45,541 nucleotides of DNA from NCBI GenBank assembly GCA_002071445.1, contig MWFE01000051.1, forward strand, positions 1 through 45,541, read 5' to 3'. The DNA comes from Bacteroidetes bacterium ADurb.Bin008. GTDB lineage: Bacteria; Bacteroidota; Bacteroidia; Bacteroidales; Tenuifilaceae. Below, in pieces: positions 1 to 8,226 of this stretch; position 1 is the stretch's first letter, and each line of letters opens with the position of its first letter. The notes under the pieces are model-generated. The model made no database searches. It worked only from the letters and a program-made list of their open reading frames with translations, and was not told the origin of the DNA. The position numbers and the translations under genes were made by a program.

Positions 1-299
1 AGCCTTTGATTTGCGTCAAAGGTAAACATAGCAACGGTTTCAAGAGATTTGAGCATCAAAAATGTCTATTAAGCCGATAAAGCCTTATTATGCTTCATTG
101 TTAAATTTAATGGTCGTAACATGAGTTGAGCCTTTTATGGAAAATGGTAGAAAAAAAGATGCAAATAAGTTGCCTATTTGCCCGAAAGGTTTATTTTTGC
201 TGAATAATAATTGGAAATAGGATAGGTATAGTATTGAATAGAAAGTCATAATAGTACGTAGAAAATTTTAGCAAACGAATAACAAATCATACTTGTAAT
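1..299. other. AT-rich intergenic leader with one short hairpin
   Basis: I see no credible gene here. The only clear structure is a perfect 7-bp hairpin at 3-22 (stem 3-9 with 16-22, loop of six bases). It lacks a T-run, so it may be the tail of a terminator for a gene outside the window. The rest probably holds the promoter of the response regulator at 300, but no -7 element of the TAnnTTTG type is convincing. Confidence 0.5.
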
Positions 300-797
300 A
301 TGGAAGCCAAAAAGAAAATTTTAATAGTTGACGATGATATTGATGTCATTACGATTATCGAAGCCATCCTCACCAAGGAGGGCTACGAGGTGCATTCGGC
401 CATGAATAAAAAAGAAGGGCTCGAAAAACTTCGTGAGTTGAAGCCAAATCTGGCTATCCTTGATGTGATGATGACCACACACTACGAGGGGTTTGAATTG
501 GCACAGGAGATGCTCAGCAGCCCCGAATTCGCCGATATCCCATTCCTGATGCAATCATCCATTGATATACTTGTAACTTCCAAGGCCAGCGTTCAGGAAA
601 TGGCCAGAGAGTATAGGCAAGACCCAAATTTTAAAGATTTGCAGGTACTCTTATTACATAATATTTCTGATGGAACCGCGGGTATCGACTACATGGACGA
701 AAGAGGAAAATCTCACTGGTTCCCGGTCAGGGGTTTTATTCGCAAGCCTGTGGATGCCAAGAGAATACTACCTGAAATTAAAAAGCATATTAGGTAA
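300..797 (+). CDS. Receiver-only response regulator with an enlarged C-terminal half
   Basis: 165 residues forming a single CheY-like receiver domain with no output domain. The acidic pocket is visible as DDD at 11-13, the phospho-acceptor aspartate is D55 (context AILDVMM) and the conserved lysine is in RKPVD near residue 150. In a usual receiver about 22 residues separate the switch Ser/Thr from that lysine. Here the Ser pair near 85-86 and the lysine are about 65 apart, so roughly 40 residues are inserted around alpha-4/beta-5. It is followed by a strong terminator and then two histidine kinase genes, so it is probably a phosphorelay partner acting by protein contact. Its place at the head of the Sec/formate dehydrogenase locus suggests, without proving, a role in controlling it. 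Confidence 0.85.
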   Translation: MEAKKKILIVDDDIDVITIIEAILTKEGYEVHSAMNKKEGLEKLRELKPNLAILDVMMTTHYEGFELAQEMLSSPEFADIPFLMQSSIDILVTSKASVQEMAREYRQDPNFKDLQVLLLHNISDGTAGIDYMDERGKSHWFPVRGFIRKPVDAKRILPEIKKHIR

Positions 798-1097
798 TTT
801 TTCTGCAAAATTGCATTTGTTACGAGACCATTTTCGTATTGCCTCATAAAAAACAGCCCTAAGGTTCAGCACTTTAGGGCTGTTTGATGTTAATGGCTGT
901 TTTACTATTATGTCCATTTTAAGTATTAAGAAGTGCTCTCATGGCATATAATTGCTTAGATGTACTGCTTTCTGCCTCATGCAAACAGGTCTGATAATGA
1001 ATCAGAAGAATGCTATGGCTGAATTATTTTGGAGGATGTAAAAGAATCGTTGTAATAATTTATAAATTACACCTGTTTTTCATCATCAATATTACCT
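798..1097. other. Intergenic region between response regulator and sensor kinase
   Basis: About 300 bp without a gene. It contains the terminator at 851-885. The remainder (886-1097) is AT-rich and presumably carries the promoter of the sensor kinase at 1098. I see no RNA gene or repeat in it. Confidence 0.5.
851..885 (+). terminator. Rho-independent terminator after the response regulator
   Basis: A 12-bp perfect inverted repeat (851-862 with 874-885) around an 11-base loop, with a GC-rich core (CAGCCCTAA/TTAGGGCTG) flanked by A and T runs. It lies 53 bp after the stop of the response regulator and separates it from the kinase gene. The A/T flanks would let it work in both directions. Confidence 0.8.
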
Positions 1098-2912
1098 ATG
1101 AAAAGAAAGAATTACGTTAGGTTATCGCTGGGCGATGACATATTCAAAAGGCTGCGGTTACCATTGAAAATTCGCCTGTTTCTTCCCATTTCTTTCATTA
1201 TCATACTGGTTGTAGTGATAGCCACCATATGGTTTGTCAGCACTTCTATCAAAACAATCAACGAGCAAATTGAAAGCAATCTGGAACTGGAGGTTAAAAC
1301 CATCTCCAAAATGTTTGAAAGGGAAAGTATGCTTAAGCTGAAAAATGTGCAGACCAACCTGAAAGTGGCAAGCCATCATTTTTATAGCCATAAGCTTAGC
1401 ATACAGAATAGAACCATTGATATTGAGGTAGAGAATCAAAAAAATGGGCTCAGGCACATTGCAAAGGTCAATGTTTGGCGGCACAATAACCACGATCTAT
1501 ATGGGAGCAATCACTTTGTTGATAGCCTTAGTCGTTTGCTTGGAGGAACGGTATCGGTATTCCAGAAAATTGATAGCGGCTACGTGAGGATAGCCACCAA
1601 TGTGCTTAAAGCCGATGGGAACAGGGCTACAGGAACATATATCCCTAACGATTCGCCGGTATCCGAATCCATAAGGAATAAAAAAACATATTTTGGCCGG
1701 GCATATGTGGTGAACGATTGGTACACAACGGCATATGAGCCAATTGTGGTAAACAACGAGGTTGTGGGGATGATTTACGTGGGGGATAAGGAGAAGGATA
1801 TGGAGGAACTTAAGAAGATTCTCTATACGCTCAAAATCGGGAAAAGCGGATACCCATTTGTTTGCGATCGGAATGGATATATGCTCATTCACCCTACCAT
1901 GGAGGGCGATACTTGGGATGAACCATATTTTATCAATCAGATAAATAGTGCCCAAAGCGGAGTATTTCCACTATACTTTCACAATAAGGACAAAACCATA
2001 GCTTTTATCCACTTCGATAAGTTTGAACTCATTATTGCCGCATCCATAGTTAAGGAGGTGGAAAATAAGGTTTTCATCCGCCGGGCCATTATCGGTGCAT
2101 CCACCGTTGGATTTATCGCCATTCTGTTCTTAATGGCATTTCTATACTTTTTCACCACCGAACGCTTGTACCGTTATTTCACACAGCTGGAAATATCGAA
2201 GAAAAAATTGGCATCGGCGGAGATGGCTCTCAAGCAATCGGAAAAACTTGCCACCATGGGGCAGATTTCGGCTGGAATAGCTCATGAACTCAATAACCCT
2301 CTGGGGGTTATTACCATGTACAGCAACATTTTGCTGGAGGAGTTGGATAAGGATAGCCCAATGGTCAAAGATTTGGAACTTATTGTTGAGCAGGCCAACC
2401 GTTGCAAAGGTATAGTGGGGGGGTTGCTCAATTTTGCCCGAAAAAGCAAGTTAAAACCAATGGAGGTGAATATTGTTGAATTTGCAAAGCGAAGCCTTGA
2501 CTCCATCGTAATTCCCCAAAATGTTACCGCCGAAGTCAATGCCAAGGTGAGCCAACCGCAAATAATGCTCGATTCGGACCAGATGATGCAGGCATTTACC
2601 AACCTGGAGAAAAACGCTGTGGAAGCAATGCCCAATGGGGGTAAGCTTACCATTGATATTGAAGATGATGATTCATCAGTAACCATCTATTTTTCCGATT
2701 CAGGTACAGGCATACCCGAAGCCGATTTGGAAAAGCTGTTTACACCGTTTTTTACCTCCAAGGAGTTTGGCAAGGGTACCGGCCTGGGATTACCCTTGGT
2801 GTATGGAATAGTAAAGATGCATAAAGGTAAAATTGTGGTGGAGTCGAACAACGATGCCTCAAAGGGGGCAACAGGGACTACGTTCATATTAACTATCCCG
2901 AGAAATGCCTAA
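1098..2912 (+). CDS. Membrane sensor histidine kinase with periplasmic Cache-type domain
   Basis: 604 residues. A first membrane segment lies at about 26-48, followed by a long extracytoplasmic region to about residue 325 that looks like a double Cache sensor (motifs MIYVGDKEK and GKSGYPFVCDRNGYM), then a second membrane segment at about 328-350. The cytoplasmic half is a HisKA dimerisation domain with phospho-acceptor H396 in GIAHELNNP, then a HATPase_c domain with N box (NLEKNAVEAM), G1 (DSGTGIP), F box (FTPFFTSKE) and G2 (GTGLGLPLV). Cache domains usually bind small molecules such as organic acids, so formate or a related carboxylate is a possible but unproven signal. It lies 70 bp upstream of the hybrid kinase and probably works with it and the receiver protein at 300. 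Confidence 0.9.
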   Translation: MKRKNYVRLSLGDDIFKRLRLPLKIRLFLPISFIIILVVVIATIWFVSTSIKTINEQIESNLELEVKTISKMFERESMLKLKNVQTNLKVASHHFYSHKLSIQNRTIDIEVENQKNGLRHIAKVNVWRHNNHDLYGSNHFVDSLSRLLGGTVSVFQKIDSGYVRIATNVLKADGNRATGTYIPNDSPVSESIRNKKTYFGRAYVVNDWYTTAYEPIVVNNEVVGMIYVGDKEKDMEELKKILYTLKIGKSGYPFVCDRNGYMLIHPTMEGDTWDEPYFINQINSAQSGVFPLYFHNKDKTIAFIHFDKFELIIAASIVKEVENKVFIRRAIIGASTVGFIAILFLMAFLYFFTTERLYRYFTQLEISKKKLASAEMALKQSEKLATMGQISAGIAHELNNPLGVITMYSNILLEELDKDSPMVKDLELIVEQANRCKGIVGGLLNFARKSKLKPMEVNIVEFAKRSLDSIVIPQNVTAEVNAKVSQPQIMLDSDQMMQAFTNLEKNAVEAMPNGGKLTIDIEDDDSSVTIYFSDSGTGIPEADLEKLFTPFFTSKEFGKGTGLGLPLVYGIVKMHKGKIVVESNNDASKGATGTTFILTIPRNA

Positions 2913-2982
2913 AGGATATAAAGTTAAATTGTCCATAGGATAATCAATGCGAAATGTATATCTGACCTAATAATTATGAATA

Positions 2983-4104
2983 ATGAGCGCAATAAATCTT
3001 CTTGTTGTTGACGATGAGCCAGGGATTAGAGGAGGGGTAGTGAGGATATTGAGAAATTTTTCCGTTAGCTATCCATTTATGGAGGAGGAGTTTACCTATG
3101 AAGTTATGGAAGCCGAAACCGGTGAAAAGGCCATTGAGATTATCGATTCTTCCTCTATTGATGTTGTTTTGCTGGACAATAAGCTCCCCGGAATTCAGGG
3201 TATCGAGGTTTTAGAATATATCACAGGGAAGGAATACGATATTTCTGTTATCATGATTACTTCCTATGCTTCTTTAGACCTTGCCGTTAAGGCCACCAAC
3301 ATGGGAGCCTACAGCTTTGTCCCAAAGCCTTTCACCCCCCAGGAACTCCGTGCCTCCATCGAGAGTGTCACCAAGAACCTGTTCCTGAAGAGGATGACCC
3401 GGCAGATGCGGATGGAGGGAAAGCAGAACCAATACCAATTTCTGTCCGTGCTTTCGCACGAATTGAAATCGCCCATTAATGCCGTGGAGGGGTACATCAG
3501 GATTATGCTTGAAAAGCAGGTGGGCGATTCCATTGACGATTACAGAACCATGCTCGAACGGTCGCTGGAACGCTTAAAGGGCATGCGAACCCTAATCCTC
3601 GACCTGATTGATATTACCCGGATTGAAACGGGTAAAAAGGCACGCGATGTACGCAATATCGACCTTTACGAAATTGCAAAAAGGGTTGTGGATACCGTAG
3701 AACCGCTGGCAATACAAAAAAGTGTAAAGATGCACATGGATGTGCAGGAAAATACCTTTATTAAGGCCGATAGCCACGAAATGGAGATTATACTCAACAA
3801 CTTTATTTCCAATGCGGTAAAATACAATAAGGATGGTGGTGAGGTTTTCTTTTCCATAAAGAAAACGGCTGACAACTACGTAATCACTGTAGAGGACACG
3901 GGAATTGGCATAAGCGAAGAGGAACAAAAACTCCTCTTTCAGGAGTTTGTAAGGATTAAGAATCCGCAAACGAAAAATATTACCGGTAGCGGACTTGGCC
4001 TGTCAATAGCCAAGAAAATGGTTGACCTGTATCATGGAACCATTGAAGTGCAAAGTACTCCGGGAGAGGGTAGCATATTCACGGTTAAATTGCCGGCAAA
4101 TTAA
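2983..4104 (+). CDS. Hybrid protein: N-terminal receiver plus histidine kinase
   Basis: 373 residues and soluble. Residues 1-125 are a receiver domain (DDE at 10-12, phospho-acceptor D65 in VVLLDNKLPG, lysine in FVPKPF). From about 150 comes a HisKA domain with H159 in VLSHELKSP and a HATPase_c domain (N box NNFISNAVKYN, G1 DTGIGIS, F box FQEF, G2 GSGLGLSIAKK). The receiver-first order is typical of kinases that take a phosphate from an upstream kinase. There is no DNA-binding domain, and none is present in either signalling neighbour, so the final transcriptional output is not encoded here. Together the three genes look like a branched phosphorelay immediately upstream of the tRNA-Sec/selAB/fdh locus. 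Confidence 0.88.
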   Translation: MSAINLLVVDDEPGIRGGVVRILRNFSVSYPFMEEEFTYEVMEAETGEKAIEIIDSSSIDVVLLDNKLPGIQGIEVLEYITGKEYDISVIMITSYASLDLAVKATNMGAYSFVPKPFTPQELRASIESVTKNLFLKRMTRQMRMEGKQNQYQFLSVLSHELKSPINAVEGYIRIMLEKQVGDSIDDYRTMLERSLERLKGMRTLILDLIDITRIETGKKARDVRNIDLYEIAKRVVDTVEPLAIQKSVKMHMDVQENTFIKADSHEMEIILNNFISNAVKYNKDGGEVFFSIKKTADNYVITVEDTGIGISEEEQKLLFQEFVRIKNPQTKNITGSGLGLSIAKKMVDLYHGTIEVQSTPGEGSIFTVKLPAN

Positions 4105-4136
4105 TTTTTAAATCTTTGCCAACCAAAGGCAACGGT

Positions 4137-4166
4137 GTTGCTATAAAGAAAAAATTCATAAGTTTG
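4137..4166 (+). promoter_or_regulatory. Bacteroidota-type promoter for tRNA-Sec and selAB
   Basis: A perfect TAnnTTTG -7 element (TAAGTTTG, 4159-4166) is preceded by GTTG at 4137-4140 with an 18-bp spacer, close to the Bacteroidota sigma factor consensus (TTTG at -33). The tRNA begins 12 bases after the -7 element, as expected for a transcript starting at or just before the tRNA. selA follows 36 bp after the tRNA and could share this promoter. Confidence 0.65.
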
Positions 4167-4178
4167 CCTTTAGAAAAT

Positions 4179-4270
4179 AGAGAGGACGGGACCGGTGTCC
4201 CACCTGGTCTTCAAAACCAGTAGCAGACGGATAAAACCGGCTGTGGCAGGTTCGATTCCTGCCCTCTCTG
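4179..4270 (+). tRNA. selC: Selenocysteine tRNA, anticodon TCA
   Basis: A 92-base tRNA-Sec. Acceptor strands are 4179-4185 and 4263-4269 (7 clear pairs) with G4270 as discriminator. The D arm is 4188-4201 with a CGGT loop, identical to the loop in E. coli tRNA-Sec. The anticodon arm is 4204-4220 with loop CTTCAAA and anticodon TCA at 4211-4213. A long variable arm (4224-4243) pairs with one mismatch, and the T arm is 4246-4262 with loop TTCGATT. The CCA end is not encoded. The long variable arm, UGA-reading anticodon and position directly upstream of selA leave little doubt. Oddly, only 12 acceptor plus T-stem pairs are clear, against 13 usual for bacterial tRNA-Sec; a U4178-G4270 wobble would restore 13 but change the discriminator. 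Confidence 0.93.
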
Positions 4271-4306
4271 CAAATTTTTCAACATGGTCATTGTATTCCT
4301 AAACAT

Positions 4307-5719
4307 ATGAATCCAAAACAGGAGGCATTCCAAAGCCTTCCCGCAGTTGATAAACTTTTGGCCCTCGCCAAAGTTAAATTGTTGATTTCCCATCATGGGA
4401 AAACGGTGGTGACATTTGCCATTCGTAATGCTCTCCAAAGCTATAGAACACAAATGGAAAAGGGTGTTCCGCTTCCCGCCGAAGAACAGGTGGTTGAGCA
4501 GGCGGAGCAGATTATTAAACTTCTCGAATCCAAAAGTTTAAAAAGCGTTTACAATGCCACAGGGGTGATTATTCATACAAACCTAGGGAGAGCACCATTC
4601 GGCTCAGATCTTTTGAATGATTCCATGGAGGTTTTGAAGTCATACAATAATCTGGAGTTCAACCTTGAAGAAGGAAAAAGGGGAAGCCGAAACGAGCATG
4701 CATCCCGGTTGATTAAATTCCTTACCGGGGCTGAGGATGTGCTGGTGGTAAACAATAATGCTGCGGCAGTAATGCTGATCCTTAGAACATTCGCCCGAAG
4801 GAAGGAGGTGGTCATATCGCGTGGCGAACTCATCGAAATTGGAGGGTCATTTAGGATTCCCGAGATCATGAAAACTTCGGATTGTAAAATGGTGGAGGTG
4901 GGAACTACCAACAGAACCAATCCCGATGACTACCGAAAAGCCATAAACCCCAAAACGGCACTGCTCTTCAAAGCTCACAAATCGAACTATGTTATCAAGG
5001 GCTTTTCCCAAGAGGTGGGTTTGGATATTCTGGCGCAAATAGGCAGGGAAACCGGAATCCCTGTTGTTTTCGATTTGGGCTCGGGTTTGCTTAGGGCAAT
5101 CGATATCCCTTTTATTGACACTGAGCCAACCGCTTCAGACGCACTGACCAAGGGTGCCGACCTGGTATGTTTTAGCGGCGACAAGTTGATGGGTGGCCCC
5201 CAGGCAGGCATTATTGTGGGAAAGAAAAATATGATTGCCAAGCTAAAGAAGGAGCCCATGCTCCGGGCACTAAGGGTTTGTAAAACAACTCTTGCCCTAC
5301 TCGAAACCGCTTGCTCATACTATCTTAATGACAGGGTGCTAAAGGAGAAGAATGTGATCTTTAAACTACTAAACAGAACCCCCGATGAAAATAGAGGTAT
5401 GGCCGAATCCCTTTCGATAATGCTTCAAAACAATGGTATAGATGCCAACGTAATTCCATCCGAGGGTCAGTTTGGCGGAGGAACTTTGCCCGATGGCGTG
5501 CTCAACAGCTTTGCTGTGCAGATTCAACATCAGGGAAGCAATCGCGTTCGGTCGGCCTATGCCGAAAAGATGTACCATGCTTTGCTTATGCATCACACAC
5601 CGGTGGTAGGAGTGTTGAAGCAGGGGGCAATCCTGTTCGATGTGCTGACGCTGTTTGCAGATGAATTGGAACCTGTTGCAAAAGCTATTGCTGATGTACA
5701 TGGCAAGGTCAATGATTAA
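4307..5719 (+). CDS. selA: L-seryl-tRNA(Sec) selenium transferase
   Basis: 470 residues, the usual SelA length. SelA is a PLP enzyme that converts Ser-tRNA(Sec) to Sec-tRNA(Sec) using selenophosphate. Typical features: an N-terminal helical region that contacts the tRNA (about 1-75), the NATGVIIHTNLGRAP motif near residue 83, a PLP-binding large domain, and the Schiff-base lysine in CFSGDKLMGGPQ near residue 294. It starts 36 bp after the tRNA-Sec and ends 17 bp before selB, so the three form one transcription unit. selD (selenophosphate synthetase), needed for its substrate, is not in this window. Family assignment is near certain. Confidence 0.97.
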   Translation: MNPKQEAFQSLPAVDKLLALAKVKLLISHHGKTVVTFAIRNALQSYRTQMEKGVPLPAEEQVVEQAEQIIKLLESKSLKSVYNATGVIIHTNLGRAPFGSDLLNDSMEVLKSYNNLEFNLEEGKRGSRNEHASRLIKFLTGAEDVLVVNNNAAAVMLILRTFARRKEVVISRGELIEIGGSFRIPEIMKTSDCKMVEVGTTNRTNPDDYRKAINPKTALLFKAHKSNYVIKGFSQEVGLDILAQIGRETGIPVVFDLGSGLLRAIDIPFIDTEPTASDALTKGADLVCFSGDKLMGGPQAGIIVGKKNMIAKLKKEPMLRALRVCKTTLALLETACSYYLNDRVLKEKNVIFKLLNRTPDENRGMAESLSIMLQNNGIDANVIPSEGQFGGGTLPDGVLNSFAVQIQHQGSNRVRSAYAEKMYHALLMHHTPVVGVLKQGAILFDVLTLFADELEPVAKAIADVHGKVND

Positions 5720-5736
5720 CCATTTAGAAACTATCC

Positions 5737-7731
5737 ATGAATCATCTGATTATTGGAACGGCCGGACATGTTGATCACGGTAAAACCTCGTTGATTAAGG
5801 TCCTTACCAACATAGATTGCGATACACACAGGGAGGAGAAGGAGAGGGGGATTACAATTAATCTGGGCTTTTCGCACATCGAACTACCCCATGGCGATTC
5901 GCTGGGAATTGTTGATGTCCCCGGGCATAAAGATTTTATCAACACCATGGTGGGAGGCGCTTGCGGCATAGATATGGTGTTGCTTGTGATTGCTGCTGAT
6001 AAGGGCATCATGCCCCAAACCATTGAACATATCAATATCATCACTGCCCTGGGCATTCGAAAGGGAGTGGTTGCCCTCACAAAGATCGATTTGGTTGACG
6101 AGGAGTTGGCGGAAATTGCATCGTTCGAAATATCAAACTACCTTGAACAATCGACCCTGAAAGGGGCACCGGTGGTGGGTTTCTCATCCGTTACCGGGGA
6201 AGGGAAGGAAGAACTTATTAATGCCATTGCAACCGTGGCTTCTCAACTCGAACCACGAAAAGTAGGCAGCCTATTCCGAATGTATATCGATAGGATCTTT
6301 ACCGTTAAGGGTTTTGGGAGTGTTGTAACCGGTTCGGTGCTTGGGGGTAAAATTGAGGTTGGAAAAGATTTATACCTGTTGCCGGGAAACTTCCCCAAGT
6401 TGAGGGTAAGATCATTAGAACGTCACGGAAGTCAGGTAGAGTCGGTAGTGGCTGGTGATAGGGCTGCCATCAACCTTATTGGCATTAAGAATGAGGATTT
6501 TATCAGGGGTATGATGATAGCTGACAAACAGCTCAGCGAAACCCTGATGGTGGATGCTGCCATATCGTCCTTCGATACAGATAATCCTTTTCCCGTATGG
6601 TCGAACATAACTTTTATTTCAGGAACATTTGAATCGCAGGCCCGAATGCACTTGTTGAGCAACATCGGTGAACATAATAACCTGCTTGCACTGGTTCAGA
6701 TTCATTTGAATAAACCCGCCATCCTTTTGGTAAAGGATAAGTTTATTATTCGCAATACCTCATGCACCCTTACGCTGGGCGGAGGTTATGTTATTGATGC
6801 CTCTCCTCTTCACCATAGGAAAATTACGCCCAAACTCATTGATTATCTTACGGGACTAAATAACAACATCTTAGGCGATTATGGTGTGATTCAGTTGGTA
6901 ATCATGGAGCTGAAAAAGGAACCACGCCCGTTTTCTCCCGATGAGATTGCCCAAAGGTTAAGTATTAGTGTAGCCGAATTGGAGGAGGGATTATTAAAGG
7001 GAGAACACGGATTTCGATCATACCTTGGAGGAGAACAAGTGATTTACATGGATGAGGAACACGATAAAAAGTTTGCACACAGGGTACTTAATATTCTGGC
7101 AGAATACCATTCGAAAAATTCAATGGTTTCAACTGGACTGGAGGTTAAGGAGATAGGCGGGAAACTGGGCCTATTGGCTTACAAAACGGGCAAGCTTTAT
7201 CTTGAACTTTTACTGGAAAGGATAAAGAATGAAGGTCTGGTGGACAATGTGCATGGAACATGGATTGTGAAAGGGCATAAGCCGATCATGGATGAAAAAA
7301 CCCTTGAGGAGATCAGTTGGCTTGAAAACCAAATTTTGAGTTATGAAAATGAAAAACCCGTGCTTGGCGAGATAGAACAACGGGCTGAAGCTAATCGAAT
7401 TCAAAAGAACAGGGTGAAGCAGTATCTTTCGTTTTTAGCAGGCGAGAGAAAGATTATTTTCTTCAACAACGACTTTCTGCATGCCAACGTGGTTGATAAG
7501 TATCGGGATATGCTAATACAAAAGTTGAATAATAACAACGGTATTATCCTTTTTTCAGAATATAAGGAACTCATCGGTGGTACAAAGCGCTTCAGATCGT
7601 TATTGTTGGATATTATTGAAGCGGAGAAATTAATAGAACTAAAAAAGGGGGAAAATATTGATTCCGAAACTGATACATCGATAGCATTAACTCATCTGGG
7701 GAAGCATTTGGCCAATAAACGCCAATTCTAA
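5737..7731 (+). CDS. selB: Selenocysteine-specific elongation factor SelB
   Basis: 664 residues, slightly longer than typical SelB (about 615-640). SelB delivers Sec-tRNA(Sec) to ribosomes stalled at UGA and binds the SECIS hairpin. The N-terminal EF-Tu-like GTPase is clear: G1 GHVDHGKTSL at about 10-19, an ERGITINLGF switch I motif, G3 DVPGHKDF and G4 TKIDL. Beta-barrel domains follow (VKGFGSVVTGSVLGG), and from about residue 400 to the end there is a run of winged-helix-like segments that in the family bind SECIS RNA. It is 17 bp downstream of selA and followed by the long fdh leader. Confidence 0.97.
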   Translation: MNHLIIGTAGHVDHGKTSLIKVLTNIDCDTHREEKERGITINLGFSHIELPHGDSLGIVDVPGHKDFINTMVGGACGIDMVLLVIAADKGIMPQTIEHINIITALGIRKGVVALTKIDLVDEELAEIASFEISNYLEQSTLKGAPVVGFSSVTGEGKEELINAIATVASQLEPRKVGSLFRMYIDRIFTVKGFGSVVTGSVLGGKIEVGKDLYLLPGNFPKLRVRSLERHGSQVESVVAGDRAAINLIGIKNEDFIRGMMIADKQLSETLMVDAAISSFDTDNPFPVWSNITFISGTFESQARMHLLSNIGEHNNLLALVQIHLNKPAILLVKDKFIIRNTSCTLTLGGGYVIDASPLHHRKITPKLIDYLTGLNNNILGDYGVIQLVIMELKKEPRPFSPDEIAQRLSISVAELEEGLLKGEHGFRSYLGGEQVIYMDEEHDKKFAHRVLNILAEYHSKNSMVSTGLEVKEIGGKLGLLAYKTGKLYLELLLERIKNEGLVDNVHGTWIVKGHKPIMDEKTLEEISWLENQILSYENEKPVLGEIEQRAEANRIQKNRVKQYLSFLAGERKIIFFNNDFLHANVVDKYRDMLIQKLNNNNGIILFSEYKELIGGTKRFRSLLLDIIEAEKLIELKKGENIDSETDTSIALTHLGKHLANKRQF

Positions 7732-7905
7732 CAGTTAGGCTTTATTCTCTAAAGAATTGTGTGTTTTGAAAAACACAGGGTTACTTCTTTTAGGGTATTG
7801 CAATGGACAATCCTACAGCACCATCAGAGTTATTAAAAGTAATATTATTGATAGTATAAAAAAGGTTTTTAAAGAACCACCTTAGACAGAGTATAACTTA
7901 TGAAT

Positions 7906-7923
7906 ACATGACAAATATCATGT
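7906..7923. promoter_or_regulatory. Candidate operator dyad upstream of fdhA (ACATGA-N6-TCATGT)
   Basis: An 18-bp perfect inverted repeat with a 6-base spacer about 300 bp upstream of fdhA. The symmetry suits a dimeric DNA-binding protein. No regulator in the window can be assigned to it. Confidence 0.3.
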
Positions 7924-7983
7924 TTTAGTTTTTACAACCTACTTATTTTTAAAAATCAAGCTAACAAAAGCGTTGTTTTTTAC

Positions 7984-7999
7984 TGTTAGTGTATTAACA
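7984..7999. promoter_or_regulatory. Candidate operator dyad upstream of fdhA (TGTTA-N6-TAACA)
   Basis: A 16-bp perfect inverted repeat with a 6-base spacer, followed by TAACAATGTTA. An extra CTAACA lies upstream at 7961-7966, so the local motif recurs in both orientations. The layout resembles sites of Crp/Fnr-type regulators, and a Crp/Fnr gene is present at 25216-25917, but the link is inference. Confidence 0.3.
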
Positions 8000-8226
8000 A
8001 TGTTATTTTATTTACAATCTATTTATAGGAAGTGAATAGCCAGTCGATTAGAACTTATGACAGTAGATTTGTAAAAGAATACTACTATTGTTTACAAGTT
8101 CGTTTAGATATTTTTTTTATATTACAAAGTTAGTATTGGGTTAAAAAAACGAGCTGTTTTCATAGTATTTTCTGAAATGGAGTGGAAGGAATGATCAATA
8201 ATCACTAATATATTAATCCGACGAGT

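Larger units (their letters stand above)
7732..8226. other. 495-bp AT-rich leader between selB and fdhA
   Basis: No gene is supported. It contains a short hairpin after selB (7760-7777, an 8-bp perfect stem with a GA loop, followed by a T-rich stretch; possible terminator) and two dyad symmetries with 6-base spacers (7906-7923 and 7984-7999). It is much richer in A and T than the flanking genes. Its length and the dyads suggest the fdh operon has its own regulated promoter, but no perfect TAnnTTTG element is visible. Confidence 0.5.
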
